Source of the DNA: Actinacidiphila oryziradicis
GTDB lineage: Bacteria; Actinomycetota; Actinomycetes; Streptomycetales; Streptomycetaceae
Length of the DNA stretch: 64,000 nucleotides
Assembly: GCF_005047355.1 (NCBI RefSeq)
Contig: NZ_SUMC01000012.1
Span: 1 to 64,000, forward strand
Reading direction: 5' to 3'
Under the pieces are notes generated by a model. That model worked only from the letters and a program-made list of their open reading frames with translations, did not search any database and had not been told where the DNA came from. Made by a program: the position numbers and the translations under genes. Below are positions 45,744 through 56,300 of this stretch, in pieces. The first letter of the stretch is position 1. The number at the start of each line of letters is the position of its first letter.

Positions 45744-46679
45744 ATGTCTACCCAGGTTCGATCCCTGCCCGTACCCGACGGCCTCGAAGGCGAACGCGTC
45801 GACGCCGCGATCGCCCGCATGTTCGGCTTTTCGCGGACCAAGGCGGCGGAGCTGGCCGCCGAGGGCAAGGTGCTGGTCGACGGGAGCGTCGCCGGGAAGT
45901 CCGACCGGGTCATCGCCGGCGCGTGGCTCGAGGTCGAGATGCCGGCCCCGCCGCGACCGGTGGAGATCGTCGCCGAGCCGGTGCCGGGCATGGGCATCGT
46001 GTACGAGGACGATCACGTCGTCGTCATCGACAAGCCCGTCGGGGTCGCCGCTCACCCCAGCCCCGGCTGGACCGGCACCACCGTCATCGGCGGCCTCGCC
46101 GCCGCCGGGTACCGGATCTCGACCTCCGGCGCCGCCGAGCGCCAGGGCATTGTGCACCGGCTCGACGTCGGCACCTCCGGGCTGATGGTCGTCGCCAAGT
46201 CGGAGATCGCGTACACGCTCCTCAAGCAGCAGTTCCGCGAGCGCACCGTGGACAAGCGCTACCACGCGCTGGTGCAGGGCCACCCGGACCCGATGAGCGG
46301 CACCATCGACGCTCCCATCGGGCGGCACCCCACCCACGACTACAAGTGGGCCGTCACCGCCGAGGGCAAGCCCAGCGTCACCCACTACGACCTCGTCGAG
46401 GCGTTCCGGTCGGCCTCGCTGCTCGACGTCAAGCTCGAGACGGGGCGCACCCACCAGATCCGGGTCCACATGGCCGCCCACCGCCACCCTTGCGTCGGCG
46501 ACCTCACCTACGGCGCCGACCCGACGCTCGCCAAGCGGCTGAAGCTGGAGCGGCAGTGGCTGCATGCCGTCCGGCTCGGCTTCGAACACCCCGAGGACGG
46601 ACGCTGGGTGGAGTTCGAGAGCAAGTACCCGGACGACCTGCGATTCGCTCTCGACATCGTGCGTGGGGAAAGCGCCTGA
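45744..46679 (+). CDS. RluA/RluD-family 23S rRNA pseudouridine synthase
   Basis: A 311-residue enzyme with an N-terminal S4 RNA-binding domain ([20 protein letters not shown]) and the RluA catalytic core. The active Asp is in [31 protein letters not shown] and [19 protein letters not shown] follow. It should make pseudouridines in 23S rRNA, most probably as RluD in helix 69. Start may be ATG 45744 or GTG 45741; TACTCG lies 5-8 bases upstream, so the mRNA may be leaderless. A close downstream position after lspA is conserved in many actinobacteria. Confidence 0.93.
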   Translation: MSTQVRSLPVPDGLEGERVDAAIARMFGFSRTKAAELAAEGKVLVDGSVAGKSDRVIAGAWLEVEMPAPPRPVEIVAEPVPGMGIVYEDDHVVVIDKPVGVAAHPSPGWTGTTVIGGLAAAGYRISTSGAAERQGIVHRLDVGTSGLMVVAKSEIAYTLLKQQFRERTVDKRYHALVQGHPDPMSGTIDAPIGRHPTHDYKWAVTAEGKPSVTHYDLVEAFRSASLLDVKLETGRTHQIRVHMAAHRHPCVGDLTYGADPTLAKRLKLERQWLHAVRLGFEHPEDGRWVEFESKYPDDLRFALDIVRGESA

Positions 46680-46752
46680 CTCAGAGGCCGCGCGAATAGG
46701 TGGGCCCTCTTAGCGCCGCCGATCCGGGGCCCGCGCATGCGAGGCTGAGCAT

Positions 46753-48387
46753 GTGGATCAACTCGCCCTCTTCTTTGTGCTCATGCTCGCGGCCATCGTC
46801 ATGGTGCCGCTCGGTGAACGGCTGAAGCTGCCCTCGCCGGTGCTGATGACACTGCTTGGCGGCGTCATGGCGGCACTGCCGTTCGTACCGGACGTACAGA
46901 TCCCGCCCGGACTGATCCTGCCGCTGGTGCTGCCGCCGCTGCTCTACGCCTCCGTGCAGCGCACCTCATGGCGGCAGTTCGCCAACAACAAGCGGTCGAT
47001 CTTCCTGCTGGCCGTGGCACTGGTCTTCGTCACCACGGCGGCGGTCGCCGCGGTCGCCCAAGCGGTGGTGCCGGGTATCACCCTGGCCGCCGCGGTCGCG
47101 CTGGGCGCTCTGGTCGCGCCGCCGGACCCGGTGGCGGCGACCGCCGTGGCCGGGAGTCTGGGACTGCCCCGCCGGATGGTGTCGATCCTGGAGGGCGAGG
47201 GCCTGTTCAACGACGTCACCGCGATCGTGCTCTACAACGTGGCGATCACCGCCGCCGTCACCGGCACCTTCTCCTGGCCGCACGCCGTCGGCGAATTCGT
47301 CCTGTCCGCCGTGGTCGCCGTCGGGGTCGGGGTCGTGCTCGGCTGGGGCGCCAACAAGCTGATGGACATCGTCGACGACCCCACGCTCCAGATCGGGCTG
47401 ACGCTACTGGTCCCCTTCGCCTCGTACGTCATCGCCGACCGCGCCCAGGGCTCCGGGGTGCTCGCGGTGCTCACCACCGCGCTCTTCCTCGCCGAGTACG
47501 CGACGGACGCCGACGACGTGAGGGGGCGGCTGGCCTCGAACACCTTCTGGCCGATTGTCGACACCCTTGTCACCGGGCTCGCCTTCGGTCTGATCGGCCT
47601 GGAGCTCCACAATGTCTTCGACGTCGGGTCCGGCCGCTGGGGTTCGATGCTCGCCCACGCCGGGATCATCGTCGGTGTGGTCGTCGGCGTACGGCTGCTG
47701 TGGCTGTTGCCGGCCGCCTCCCTGCTGGCCCGGCGGCTGAAGCGCGAGCACCGTGAGCGGCTCGAGGAGCGCGAACGCGATGGCCAGGACGACCGCGCAG
47801 AAGACCAGGACATCCCCATGACCTGGCGGGAGACCGCCGTCATGTGGTGGGCCGGCATGCGCGGGGTGGCGTCCGTCGCGCTGGCGCTGGCGATCCCGCT
47901 CACGACACACAACCACGCGCCCTTCCCGGCCCGGGACGAGGTGCTTTTCATCGCGTTCGCGGTGGTGCTGAGCACCTTGGTGCTACAGGGGCTCACCCTG
48001 CCGTGGATGGTCAAACGCCTCGGCGTACGCAGCGACATCGGGCTGGAGCACGACCTGGAACGGATGCTGGCCCTGCGGGCGATGATGGCCGCCAAGCTCC
48101 GGCTGAAGGAGATCGAGACGGTCGAGACGTTCTCCGACGAGCTGTCCGAGCTCCTGCACCGCCGGGCCTTCGATGTCGGGGCGCGGATCTGCCCCGACAT
48201 CGTCACCGAGGAGCGGCGCGAGACCCATGGCCAGCATGTGAAGCGGATGCGGAAGATCCGCCAAGTCCAGAACGAGATGCTTTCCGCCGCGCGGCACGAG
48301 GTGCTGTCGGCGCGCAGCGAGGCGGGGTACGACCCGGAGATCGTCGACCGGGTGCTGCGTCAGCTGGATGTACGCAGCCTGCGGTAG
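46753..48387 (+). CDS. CPA1-family Na+/H+ antiporter
   Basis: A 544-residue cation/proton antiporter with about 12 membrane helices. The ion site Asp is in LVAPPDPVAATAVAG, and EGEGLFNDVTAIVLYNV is the second hallmark. A hydrophilic loop of Arg/Glu (about 330-355) splits the helices, and the last 130 residues are cytoplasmic and helical (ALRAMMAAKLRLKEIETVET). It should expel Na+ or K+ for pH and salt balance. The GTG at 46753 is used; it is convergent with mscS, with 32 bases between the stops and no clear terminator there. Confidence 0.9.
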   Translation: MDQLALFFVLMLAAIVMVPLGERLKLPSPVLMTLLGGVMAALPFVPDVQIPPGLILPLVLPPLLYASVQRTSWRQFANNKRSIFLLAVALVFVTTAAVAAVAQAVVPGITLAAAVALGALVAPPDPVAATAVAGSLGLPRRMVSILEGEGLFNDVTAIVLYNVAITAAVTGTFSWPHAVGEFVLSAVVAVGVGVVLGWGANKLMDIVDDPTLQIGLTLLVPFASYVIADRAQGSGVLAVLTTALFLAEYATDADDVRGRLASNTFWPIVDTLVTGLAFGLIGLELHNVFDVGSGRWGSMLAHAGIIVGVVVGVRLLWLLPAASLLARRLKREHRERLEERERDGQDDRAEDQDIPMTWRETAVMWWAGMRGVASVALALAIPLTTHNHAPFPARDEVLFIAFAVVLSTLVLQGLTLPWMVKRLGVRSDIGLEHDLERMLALRAMMAAKLRLKEIETVETFSDELSELLHRRAFDVGARICPDIVTEERRETHGQHVKRMRKIRQVQNEMLSAARHEVLSARSEAGYDPEIVDRVLRQLDVRSLR

Positions 48388-48419
48388 TGCTCGCGGCCGC
48401 GGCACGCCTGCCATCGGGT

Positions 48420-49550
48420 TCACCTGGCCGGCTGGCGGGAGCCGCCGCGGGAGCCGTCCCGCGTCGCGGGCGCCGGCACCCCGGGAGTGAGCGGGGGAGA
48501 GACCTCGTGCGGCGCCGCCGGCTCGGCCGCCGACGCGGTGTTGATCCGCGGGAGCGCGTAGGGGTGTTCCCGGCTGAGCCAGTCGATGAGCTGCTCGCGG
48601 ACCAGACAGCGAAGGGTCCAGACCTCGGGGGAGTCCGCGGCCGTGACCAGGGCGCGGACCTCGATCGTGCTGGCTGTGGTGTTGGTCACTTCCAGGGCCC
48701 AGCCACGGCGGTCCCAGATCGCGGTGGCGGTGAGCACTTCGTGCAGCCGCTCGCGCATGAGGGCGATGGGGGTGGCGTGGTCGAGGTAGAAGAAGACGGT
48801 GCCGGTCATGCGGGGGTCGTGCCGGGACCAGTTCTCGAAGGGCTTGCTGGTGAAATACGACACAGGCATGGTGAGGCGCCGCTCGTCCCAGGTCCGTACC
48901 ACCAGGTATGTGAGCGTGATCTCCTCGACGGTGCCCCACTGGGTGTCTATGACGACGGTGTCGCCGATCCGCACCATGTCGCCGAAGGCGATCTGCATCC
49001 CGGCGAAGAGATTGCCCAGCATGGACTGCGCCGCGATACCGGCGACGATGCCCAGCACCCCGGCCGAGGCCAGCAGCGAGGTCCCGGCCGCGCGCATCGC
49101 GGGGAAGGTCAGCAGCATCGAGGCGATCGCGACGACCACGACGATCGCCGCGACGACCCGCTGGATGAGCGTGACCTGCGTACGGACCCGCCGCACCCGG
49201 GCCGGATCGTGGGAGCTGGAGGCGTAGCGGGAGTACGAGGACTCCACCACGACCGCCGCGGCGCGAACCGCGAGCCAGGCGCAGGCGCCGATGAGGATGA
49301 GGGTGAGGATATGGCCGATGCCGGACCAGGGGCCACGGCCGACCCACGCGGCCCAGTAGGAGCCGCGCAGCAGGGCCGTGCAGAGCACGACGAGCATCGA
49401 CGGGCGGCAGCGGTGCAGCCGGGGCCACAGGGGGCTGCGGGGCTGCCGGACGGCGGCCCGGCGCAGCGCCCGGCCGGCTGTCCAGTCGGCGGCTAGGGTG
49501 ATGACCAGGGCGGCGCCGACCACGATTACCGGACGTAGCACGCTCTCCAT
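48420..49550 (-). CDS. MscS-type mechanosensitive ion channel
   Basis: A 376-residue small-conductance channel protein. Several helices fill the first 190 residues. The pore helix and beta-domain junction are recognisable in AGTSLLASAGVLGIVAGIAA with QSMLGNLFAGMQIAFGDMVR and IGDTVVIDTQWGTVEEITLT. The C-terminal cytoplasmic vestibule follows. It protects against osmotic downshock. The ATG at 49550 is favoured over a start 18 codons upstream because the helix begins at once and the divergent hydrolase start would otherwise overlap. Confidence 0.92.
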   Translation of the reverse strand: MESVLRPVIVVGAALVITLAADWTAGRALRRAAVRQPRSPLWPRLHRCRPSMLVVLCTALLRGSYWAAWVGRGPWSGIGHILTLILIGACAWLAVRAAAVVVESSYSRYASSSHDPARVRRVRTQVTLIQRVVAAIVVVVAIASMLLTFPAMRAAGTSLLASAGVLGIVAGIAAQSMLGNLFAGMQIAFGDMVRIGDTVVIDTQWGTVEEITLTYLVVRTWDERRLTMPVSYFTSKPFENWSRHDPRMTGTVFFYLDHATPIALMRERLHEVLTATAIWDRRGWALEVTNTTASTIEVRALVTAADSPEVWTLRCLVREQLIDWLSREHPYALPRINTASAAEPAAPHEVSPPLTPGVPAPATRDGSRGGSRQPAR

Positions 49551-49581
49551 ACGGACCTCGATTGCGTTGGGGAAAGAGATC

Positions 49582-50166
49582 TTGTCGTCGCCTCTCCACA
49601 TCATTTTGTTTCATTCGGCCTACGGGCTGCGTCCCGCCGTCCACGCCGCCGCTGACCGGCTGCGCGCCGCCGGTCACGAGGTGCATGTCCCCGACCTCTA
49701 CGGCGGCCGGACCACAGACAGCGTGGAGGAGGGCATGGCGGTCAAGGACGAGATCGGCCGTGACGAGCTGCTGATGCGCGCGGTGACCGTCTCCGGGCCG
49801 CTGTCGGACAAGCGGCTGGTGTACGCCGGGTTCTCGCTCGGCGGCTCCATCGCGCAGAATCTCGCGCTGGCCGACGACAAGGCCCGTGGCCTGCTGCTCC
49901 TGCACGGTACCTCGGACATCGCGGACGACGCGGCCACCGACATTCCCGTACAGCTGCATGTCGCCGAACCGGACCCCTTCGAGCCCGAGGACTGGCTGAA
50001 CGCCTGGTACCTGCGGATGCGCAAGGCCGGAGCGGATGTGGAGGTGCACCGCTACCGGGGCGCCGGGCACCTCTACACCGATCCGGAGCTGCCGGACTAC
50101 GACGAGGCGGCGGCGGAACGGACGTGGGCCGTCGCACTGGACTTCCTCACGGAGCTCGCCGATTAG
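49582..50166 (+). CDS. Dienelactone hydrolase-family protein
   Basis: An alpha/beta-hydrolase of about 194 residues. It starts with HIILFHSAYGLRPAVHAAAD, has HEVHVPDLYGG, the nucleophile elbow GFSLGG with serine, an acidic residue near HVAEPDPFE, and catalytic His in GAGHLYTD. The start is uncertain: no ATG or GTG lies near the conserved N-terminus. TTG 49582 with GAAAGAG upstream is chosen; TTG 49567 is possible. It is divergent from mscS with only 31 bases between, so the promoters overlap. The substrate is unknown. Confidence 0.85.
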   Translation: MSSPLHIILFHSAYGLRPAVHAAADRLRAAGHEVHVPDLYGGRTTDSVEEGMAVKDEIGRDELLMRAVTVSGPLSDKRLVYAGFSLGGSIAQNLALADDKARGLLLLHGTSDIADDAATDIPVQLHVAEPDPFEPEDWLNAWYLRMRKAGADVEVHRYRGAGHLYTDPELPDYDEAAAERTWAVALDFLTELAD

Positions 50167-50190
50167 GGCCTGACAGGCCCTTGGCCTGTC

Positions 50191-50230
50191 CGCCGGCCGG
50201 TCCCGGGGCTCTGCCCGGGACCGGCCGGCG
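50191..50230. terminator. Bidirectional terminator hairpin
   Basis: A perfect 17-bp stem (CGCCGGCCGGTCCCGGG at 50191-50207 with 50214-50230) around GCTCTG lies between the convergent hydrolase and DsbA-like genes. Confidence 0.88.
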
Positions 50231-50238
50231 AGGCGCCG

Positions 50239-51042
50239 CTACTTCTTGCCGAGCTGGGTGTTCACCGCTGACTCGAACTGGGCGGCGGTCATGGACTGCA
50301 CGTTGGCGATGGCCTTGCCGTCGAGCTTCACCGTCGGCGTGCCGGTGATGCCGTCGGAGTCGAACTGCTTGGACATGGTCAGCGCCCACTTGTCGTAGGT
50401 GCCCTTGTTCACCGCGTTCTGGAAGGTCTTGTTGTCCTTCAGCAACTTGGTCTTCTGCGCCAGCTCGATCAGCTTCTTGTTGCTGGAGAAGGTGTCCGTC
50501 GTCTCCACCGGGTGGTACTTCGCGGAGTACAGCAGCGTGTGGTACTCGACGAACGCGTCCTTGCTGACGTTCAGAGCCGCGCCGAGCGCGGCGAGCGCGT
50601 TCTTCGACCCGGTGCCCTTGAGGTTGCCGTCGAGGAACGTGCCCATGGTGTAAGAGATCTGGTACGTGCCGTTCGCGGCCAGCTTCTGCACCGACGCGCC
50701 CGACGTCTGCTCGAACTGCGCGCAGACCGGGCACCGCATGTCCTCGTAGACCTTGAGCACATGCTTGTTGCTCGCGTTGCCGATGACGATCGACGTTCCG
50801 TTCTTGCCGGACGAGTTGGCCGGCTGCACCAGCGGCTGGTTCGCGGCCTTCGCCCAGTAGCTGGGCTGGTTCATCTTCACCACGGCCACGCCGATGCCGA
50901 CGGCTATCGCCAGCACCGCGACGACCGCGCCGCCGACGATGAACTGGCGCTTGGCCTTGTCCTTCTTCGCCTGCCGCTCGCGCTCCGCTCGAAGCCGTTC
51001 GCGGGCTGCGGACTTGGCGGCGATACTGTTCCTCTGGCTCAT
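50239..51042 (-). CDS. Membrane-anchored DsbA/thioredoxin-fold protein
   Basis: A 267-residue protein with a charged cytoplasmic start (ERLRAERERQAKKDKAKRQ), one membrane anchor about 34-55 (IVGGAVVAVLAIAVGIGVAV) and an extracytoplasmic DsbA-like domain. The redox motif is C-P-V-C in YEDMRCPVCAQFEQ; the cis-Pro loop is GITGTPTVKLDGK. This is the typical streptomycete thiol:disulphide oxidoreductase outline, folding secreted proteins. It follows an unknown membrane protein on the same strand after 73 bases. Confidence 0.92.
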   Translation of the reverse strand: MSQRNSIAAKSAARERLRAERERQAKKDKAKRQFIVGGAVVAVLAIAVGIGVAVVKMNQPSYWAKAANQPLVQPANSSGKNGTSIVIGNASNKHVLKVYEDMRCPVCAQFEQTSGASVQKLAANGTYQISYTMGTFLDGNLKGTGSKNALAALGAALNVSKDAFVEYHTLLYSAKYHPVETTDTFSSNKKLIELAQKTKLLKDNKTFQNAVNKGTYDKWALTMSKQFDSDGITGTPTVKLDGKAIANVQSMTAAQFESAVNTQLGKK

Positions 51043-51115
51043 GATCGTGTGTTCTCCATGCTCGTACCTACGTGGACGTGGGGGGTGTTGCTCAGCAGCT
51101 CAGCAGCTCGGCCGC

Positions 51116-51751
51116 TCAGGCAGCGAGCGAGCAGGGCGGCCCACGTCGTACGACGGAGTGCAGCAGGAGCGGCAGCGCCGGGCCGACGGCGTTCCCCTGG
51201 GCCGGACGGTGCTTCGGGCGGGACGGCAGAGCCGCGTCCGGCGCGGCAACCGCGTGCGGCAGCGGCCGGAAGGTGGTGCGCAGCAGCTGGTGTATCGCGG
51301 CTTCGCCACGCCGCAGCCACCAGCAGGCGGTCAGGCCCACGGCGACATGGGCGGCGAGCAACATCCAGGGCGCGGCCACCGGGTCCGGGGCGGCGTGCGC
51401 GAGAGGGGCGCCGACTTCGCCGCCCCTGCAGACGAAGGCCGCGTTGATCGTGCGCCAGGAGCCGGTGATGGGCCCGCCGCCCGGGCCGTAACAGGTGTGC
51501 TGGCCGCTGGTGAAGAGCGCGTCGGCGGCCAGCTCCAGCGGCACGAGCAGTGAGGCGATCGCCCAGTAGCCGCGTTCGCGGCCGCCCAGCGCGTAGGCGG
51601 CCGCGAAGATGCCGGCGTAGGCTCCCGCCACCGTGGTGAGCGGCAGCGGGAGTTGCGACAGAAGGGTGTGGGCGGTCACGGCGAGCGTGACGCACAGCGC
51701 CGCGAAGAGCGCCGCGCGCAGCGCCCTCAGCCGGGGTCCCGTCACCTCCAT
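51116..51751 (-). CDS. Unknown polytopic membrane protein
   Basis: A 211-residue protein I cannot name. It has about five hydrophobic segments: AALFAALCVTLAVTAHTLL, TTVAGAYAGIFAAAYALGG, WAIASLLVPLELAADALF and WMLLAAHVAVGLTACWWL are clear. Between helices lie HTCYGPGGGP and AAFVCRGGEVG, giving two cysteines that could sit outside the membrane. The C-terminal 50 residues are basic and Pro-rich. It lies just upstream of the DsbA-like gene on the same strand, so a role in thiol redox or envelope assembly is possible but unproven. Next upstream is a 59-base, AT-rich gap. Confidence 0.75.
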   Translation of the reverse strand: MEVTGPRLRALRAALFAALCVTLAVTAHTLLSQLPLPLTTVAGAYAGIFAAAYALGGRERGYWAIASLLVPLELAADALFTSGQHTCYGPGGGPITGSWRTINAAFVCRGGEVGAPLAHAAPDPVAAPWMLLAAHVAVGLTACWWLRRGEAAIHQLLRTTFRPLPHAVAAPDAALPSRPKHRPAQGNAVGPALPLLLHSVVRRGPPCSLAA

Positions 51752-51810
51752 GGCGCAGAGTGTGCCACGGTTGTGTGTAAGTAGTAATTAAAGCTTGGGG
51801 TTCTCCTGAA

Positions 51811-53124
51811 TCAACCGAGCCTTCCATTGCGGAAGAGGTCCACGAAGATCTGGTGATCGGCGCGTGCCCGGGCGCCGTAGCGGTGCGCGAACTCCACCAG
51901 CGCCTCGGCGAAACCCTTCTCGTCCCGGGCGATCGCCTCATCGATGGCGTCCTCGATGGAGAACGGCACCAGCGAGTGCCCGCTCTCGTTGTCCGCCGCC
52001 GCGTGCATCCCGGCCGTCGCGCGCCCCAGATCGGCGACAACCGCCTCGATCTGGGCCGGCTCGTCGAGGTCCGACCAGTCCAGGTCCACGGCGTACGGCG
52101 ACACCTCGGCGACCAGCTGGCCGACGCCGTCCAGCTCGGTCCAGCCCAGATACGGGTCGGCGTGGGCCTGGAGCGCGCGCTGCGAGATCACCGTGCGGTG
52201 GCCCTCGTGCCGGAAGTAGTCCCGTACCGCCTGGTCGGTGATGTGCCGGGAGACCGCCGGGGTCTGCGCCTGCTTCATATAGATCACCACGTCGTTCTCG
52301 AGCGCGTCGGTGTGACCCTCCAGCAGGATGTTGTACGAGGGCAGGCCCGCGCTCCCGATACCGATGCCCCGCCGCCCGACGACATCCTTGACCCGGTGGC
52401 TCTCCGGGTTGATGCGGCTGGTCTCCGGCAGCGTCTCCAAATAGGCCTCGAACGCCTCCAATACCCTGGCGCGGGTAGCGTCGTCCAGCTCCACCGAACC
52501 GCCACCGGGCGTGAAGCGGCGGTCCCAGTCCCGGACTTCCGTCATCGAGTCGAGCAGTGAGACCCTCGTCTCGGTACGGGCATGCCGCAACGCGTCCAGC
52601 AGCGGGCCCCGCGCCGTGTCGAGCGTGAGCGGCGGGACGCTCTTGTCCGCGGCAAGGGCACGGATACGCTCGCGGTAGGCGGCGGCGTAGGTGCGTACCA
52701 GCCCGGAAATGGTCTCGTCGGCGAGCGCCTTGGTGTAGCCGATCAGCGCTATGGAGGCGGCGAACCGCTGGAGGTCCCAGGTGAAGGGGCCGACGTAGGC
52801 CTCGTCGAAGTCGTTGACATTGAAGATCAGCCGGCCGTTGGCGTCCAGATATGTGCCGAAGTTCTCGGCGTGCAGGTCGCCGTGGATCCACACCCGTGAG
52901 GTGCGCTCGTCCAGGTAGGGGCTGTGGTTCTGCTCCTCCTCGGCCAGATCCGCGTAGTACAGGCACGCGGTGCCCCGGTAGAAGGCGAAGGCGGAGGCCG
53001 CCATCTTGCGGAACTTGACCCTGAACGCGGCCGGGTCCGCTGCCAGCAGCTCGCCGAACGCGGTCTCGAAGACCGCCAGAATCCGCTCGCCGCGCTGCTG
53101 GTCCGTGTTGCTTGCGGTGCCCAT
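51811..53124 (-). CDS. DUF2252 kinase-fold-like protein
   Basis: A 437-residue DUF2252 protein. The region RVWIHGDLHAENFGTYLDAN followed by LIFNVNDFDEAYVGPFTWDL is like the catalytic and metal loops (HGDxHxxN ... DFDxA) of aminoglycoside phosphotransferases. KMAASAFAFYRGTACLYYAD at the start and GIGIGSAGLPSYNILLEG are DUF2252 hallmarks. The biochemical role is unknown. The ATG has GGGAGG 11 bases upstream. It is divergent from dnaE; the 275 bases between carry both promoters, with TAGGGT (53357-53362) the best -10 for dnaE. Confidence 0.9.
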   Translation of the reverse strand: MGTASNTDQQRGERILAVFETAFGELLAADPAAFRVKFRKMAASAFAFYRGTACLYYADLAEEEQNHSPYLDERTSRVWIHGDLHAENFGTYLDANGRLIFNVNDFDEAYVGPFTWDLQRFAASIALIGYTKALADETISGLVRTYAAAYRERIRALAADKSVPPLTLDTARGPLLDALRHARTETRVSLLDSMTEVRDWDRRFTPGGGSVELDDATRARVLEAFEAYLETLPETSRINPESHRVKDVVGRRGIGIGSAGLPSYNILLEGHTDALENDVVIYMKQAQTPAVSRHITDQAVRDYFRHEGHRTVISQRALQAHADPYLGWTELDGVGQLVAEVSPYAVDLDWSDLDEPAQIEAVVADLGRATAGMHAAADNESGHSLVPFSIEDAIDEAIARDEKGFAEALVEFAHRYGARARADHQIFVDLFRNGRLG

Positions 53125-53399
53125 GGTGGGGAAGCCTCCCGGTCTCGTACACGATCGGGGAACGGCCCCCGGATGTGACGCAGGAGCCTACGCCGTCATC
53201 TCCGTCGTCGATGCGATCACCAACCGTCACTGTCCGGCGACACGACGGATCTGACACCCCGCTGACCTCGCAATTGCCCCGTCGCAACCATCTGACCTGC
53301 GGAAACACGCCTGTGACCGGATCGTGGGCAAGGCCTGTGCGACGGGTCCGCGGGGGTAGGGTTAGGGGCCTCCGACCCCCCCGACGGAAGGCCTGCCCG

Positions 53400-56300
53400 G
53401 TGACCGATCAGCCGTTTACGCACCTGCATGTCCACACCCAGTACTCGCTGCTGGACGGTGCGGCCCGGTTGAAAGACATGTTCAAGGCGTGCAACGAGAT
53501 GAACATGTCGCATGTCGCGATCACCGACCACGGCAATCTGCACGGGGCGTACGACTTCTTCCATCAGGCGAAGGCCGCCGGGGTGACCCCTGTGATGGGC
53601 GTCGAGGCCTATCTGGCGCCGGAGTCGCGCCGTTACAACAAGCCGGTCAAGTGGGGCGCGCCGCACCAGAAGCGCGACGACGTCTCCGGTGCCGGCGCCT
53701 ACACGCACATGACGATCTGGGCCCGGAACAAGACGGGGCTGCACAATCTCTTCCGCGCACAGTCGCGCGCGAGCTTCGAGGGTTACTTCCGTAAGCCGCG
53801 GATGGACCGTGAGTTGCTCAGCGAGTACGCCGAGGGTCTGATGGGCACCACGGGCTGCCCCTCAGGAGAGGTCTCCACCCGTATCCGCCTGGGCCAGATG
53901 GACGAGGCGCTGAAGGCGGCCGGGGAGTACCAGGACATCTTCGGCAAGGAGAACTTCTTCGTCGAGATCATGGACCACGACATCGACATCGACCGCCGGG
54001 CCCGCGACGGCCTGATGGAGGTCTCCAAGAAGCTCGGAGCGCCGTTCGTCGTCACCAATGACTCGCACTACACGTACGCGAGCGAGTCGTCCGCCCACGA
54101 CACCCTGCTGTGCATCCAGACCGGGTCGAACATGTCCGACCCCGACCGGTTCAAGTTCGACGGTTCCGGCTACTACCTGAAGTCCGCCGCCGAGATGTAC
54201 GCGATCGACTCCTCCGACACCTGGCAGCAGGGCTGCCGCAACAGCCAGCTGCTGATCGCCGACCGCGTCGAGATCGACGGCATGTTCGAGTCCCGCAACC
54301 TGATGCCGCGCTTCGAGGTGCCGGAGGGGTTCACCGAGATCACCTGGTTCCGTGAGGAGGTCGCCAAGGGCATGCGGTGGCGCTTCCCGGGCGGGATCCC
54401 GGAGGACCGGCAGAAGCTCGCCGAGTACGAGATGAACACCATCATCGAGATGGGATTCCCGGGGTACTTCCTCGTGGTCGCCGACTTCATCATGTGGGCG
54501 AAGAACAACGGCATCGCCGTCGGCCCCGGCCGAGGCTCCGCCGCCGGCTCGATCGTCTCGTACGCCATGGGCATCACCGACCTCGACCCGGTGCCGCACG
54601 GTCTGATCTTCGAGCGGTTCCTGAACCCCGAGCGCATCTCGATGCCCGACGTCGACATCGACTTCGACGAGCGCAGGCGTGGCGAAGTCATCAGATATGT
54701 GACGGAAAAATATGGTTCCGACAAGGTCGCCCAAATCGCGACCTACGGCACCATCAAGGCCAAGGCCGCCATCAAGGACTCCGCGCGAGTCCTCGGCTAC
54801 CCGTTCTCCATGGGCGACCGGATCACCAAGGCCATGCCCGCGGACGTCCTCGGCAAGGGCATCCCGCTCTCCGGCATCACCGACAAGAACCACCCGCGCT
54901 ACAGCGAGGCGGGCGAGGTCCGGGCGATGTACGAGAATGAGCCGGACGTCACCAAGGTCATCGACGCCGCCAAGGGCATCGAGGGTCTGGTCCGGCAGAT
55001 GGGTGTGCACGCCGCCGGTGTGATCATGTCCAGCGAGCCGCTGATCGACCATGTGCCTATCTTCTCGCCGAAGAACGACGGCGCGGTCGTCACCCAGTGG
55101 GACTACCCGAGCTGTGAGTCGCTCGGCCTGCTGAAGATGGACTTCCTGGGCCTGCGCAACCTGACGATCATGGACGACGCGGTCAAGTCGATCAAGGCCA
55201 ACAAGGGCATCGACATTGACCTGCTGTCGCTGCCGCTTGACGACCCGAACACATACGCCCTGCTCGCACGCGGTGACACCCTCGGCGTTTTCCAGTTCGA
55301 CGGCGGCCCCATGCGCTCCCTGCTGCGCATGATGAAGCCCGACAACTTCGAAGACATCTCCGCCGTCTCGGCCCTCTACCGGCCGGGCCCGATGGGCATG
55401 AATTCGCACATCAACTACGCCCTGCGCAAGAACAAACAGCAGGACATCACCCCGATCCACCCCGAGCTGGAGGAGCCGCTCCGAGAGGTCCTCGAGGTCA
55501 CCCACGGCCTCATCGTGTACCAGGAGCAGGTGCAGAAGGCCGCCCAGATCCTCGCCGGGTACTCGCTCGGCGAGGCCGACATCCTGCGCCGCGTGATGGG
55601 CAAGAAGAAGAAGGAGGAGCTGGACAAGAACTTCGTCTTCTTCCAGGAGGGCTGCAAGAAGAACGGCTACTCCGACGCGGCGATCCAGGCGGTGTGGGAC
55701 GTGCTGGTCCCGTTCGCCGGCTACGCCTTCAACAAGGCCCACTCGGCCGCGTACGGCCTGGTGTCCTACTGGACCGCCTACCTCAAGGCGAACTACCCGG
55801 CCGAATACATGGCCGGGCTCCTGACTTCGGTCAAGGACGACAAGGACAAGATGGCGCTCTACTTGAACGAGTGCCGTCGGATGCGTATCAAGGTGCTGCC
55901 GCCGGACGTCAATGAGTCGAACGCGAACTTCACCCCGAGCGGCGACGATACGATCGTCTTCGGCCTCACGGCGGTCCGCAATGTCGGCGCGAATGTCGTC
56001 GATTCGGTGGTGCGGAGCCGTAAGGCCAAGGGGAAGTACAACTCCTTTCCCGACTTCCTCGACAAGGTCGAGGTGGTGGCCTGCAACAAACGAACCGTCG
56101 AATCACTGATCAAAGCCGGTGCCTTCGACGAGCTGAAGCACACCCGGCGCGGGCTCACCGAGCACTTCGAGACGATGATCGACAATGTTGTCGCGGTCAA
56201 GCGCAAGGAGGCCGAGGGGCAGTTCGACCTCTTCGGCGGCGGCGACGAGAGCGACGACACACCCGGCTTCGGGCTCGATGTCGTCTTCTCCGACATCGAA

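Noticed and set aside
47983..50070. 695-codon minus-strand ORF across the antiporter, mscS and hydrolase genes
   Set aside because: Crosses three convincing genes in other frames, has no motif and is Arg/Pro/His-rich.
53239..53257. Two GACAC pentamers upstream of dnaE as WhiA sites
   Set aside because: Pentamers are expected by chance, the distance from the promoter is large, and no second feature supports them.
53862..55742. 626-codon minus-strand ORF opposite dnaE
   Set aside because: Shadow of dnaE, rich in Val/Asp/His from the complement of dnaE codons; no domain or ribosome site.
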